From: a virus
Reading direction: 5' to 3' (one strand)
Virus record (IMG/VR): IMGVR_UViG_3300006919_000001
Coordinates: 19,396-83,395 of that record
DNA length: 64,000 nt
The notes below the pieces were generated by a model. The model saw nothing but the letters and a program-made list of their open reading frames with translations. It made no database searches and had not been told where the DNA came from. The position numbers and the translations under genes were made by a program. Below are positions 63,987-64,000 of this stretch, piece after piece; within the stretch, counting starts at the first letter, position 1; the number at the start of each line of letters is the position of its first letter.

Positions 63987-64000
63987 TATTGTTAATAACA

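Noticed and set aside
1-64000. Lysogeny functions
   Set aside because: No integrase, excisionase, repressor or attachment site was seen; the genome looks lytic within this window.

Overview
The window is part of the genome of a tailed, siphovirus-like phage that infects a member of the Bacteroidota, probably a flavobacterium. Four things point to the host. Ribosome-binding sites are A-rich and lack Shine-Dalgarno sequences. The promoters have the Bacteroidota -33/-7 layout, written here as GTAGGTTCGTA-N13-TATCTTTR. The replicative helicase carries a VirE_N/BT4734-type N-terminus. One secreted protein ends in a type IX secretion (T9SS) sorting domain. No integrase, repressor, rRNA, insertion sequence or CRISPR array was seen. 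Essentially every gene lies on the minus strand, so transcription runs right to left; both ends of the window cut through the genome.

Layout in transcription order, right to left. (1) 64.0-60.3 kb: replication genes (replisome organiser-like protein, VirE_N primase-helicase) and small proteins. (2) 60.1-57.8 kb: a T7-like single-subunit RNA polymerase, preceded by a 76-bp block containing a T7-promoter-like core. (3) 57.7-50.3 kb: a long leader with a second promoter-like core and a tRNA-like element, then portal, connector, small and large terminase, and two fibre proteins sharing an N-terminal anchor. (4) 50.0-39.3 kb: about 30 very small genes driven by many copies of the Bacteroidota-type promoter. 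This region includes zinc-ribbon microproteins, a lipoprotein, a T9SS cargo protein, and three structured non-coding cassettes that have promoter motifs pointing inward from both sides. (5) 39-15.4 kb: tail completion proteins, holin, tail proteins, tape measure, a pyrophosphatase-like/ClpP/scaffold fusion, major capsid, tail tube, a set of carbohydrate-binding tail proteins with a pectate-lyase spike, a second holin and an M15 endolysin. (6) 15.2-0 kb: HNH nuclease, DnaQ exonuclease, a complete preQ0 pathway (FolE, QueD, QueE, QueC) with two TGT/DpdA-like enzymes, a ParB-like protein and a P-loop protein, dUTPase, a DnaE-type DNA polymerase split into two genes, an ECF sigma factor and a UvsY-like protein.

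How the parts fit together: FolE, QueD, QueE and QueC would make preQ0 from GTP. The TGT-like enzymes probably exchange it into DNA, giving protection from host restriction. The phage likely takes over host transcription with its strong promoter family and perhaps the ECF sigma factor, then hands late transcription to its own RNA polymerase. The most unusual features are the convergent-promoter RNA cassettes, the inverted 76-bp promoter blocks flanking the 15.4-60.1 kb region, five tRNA-like elements with abnormal bodies, a QueC without its zinc cysteines, the split polymerase, and the T9SS-tagged secreted protein.
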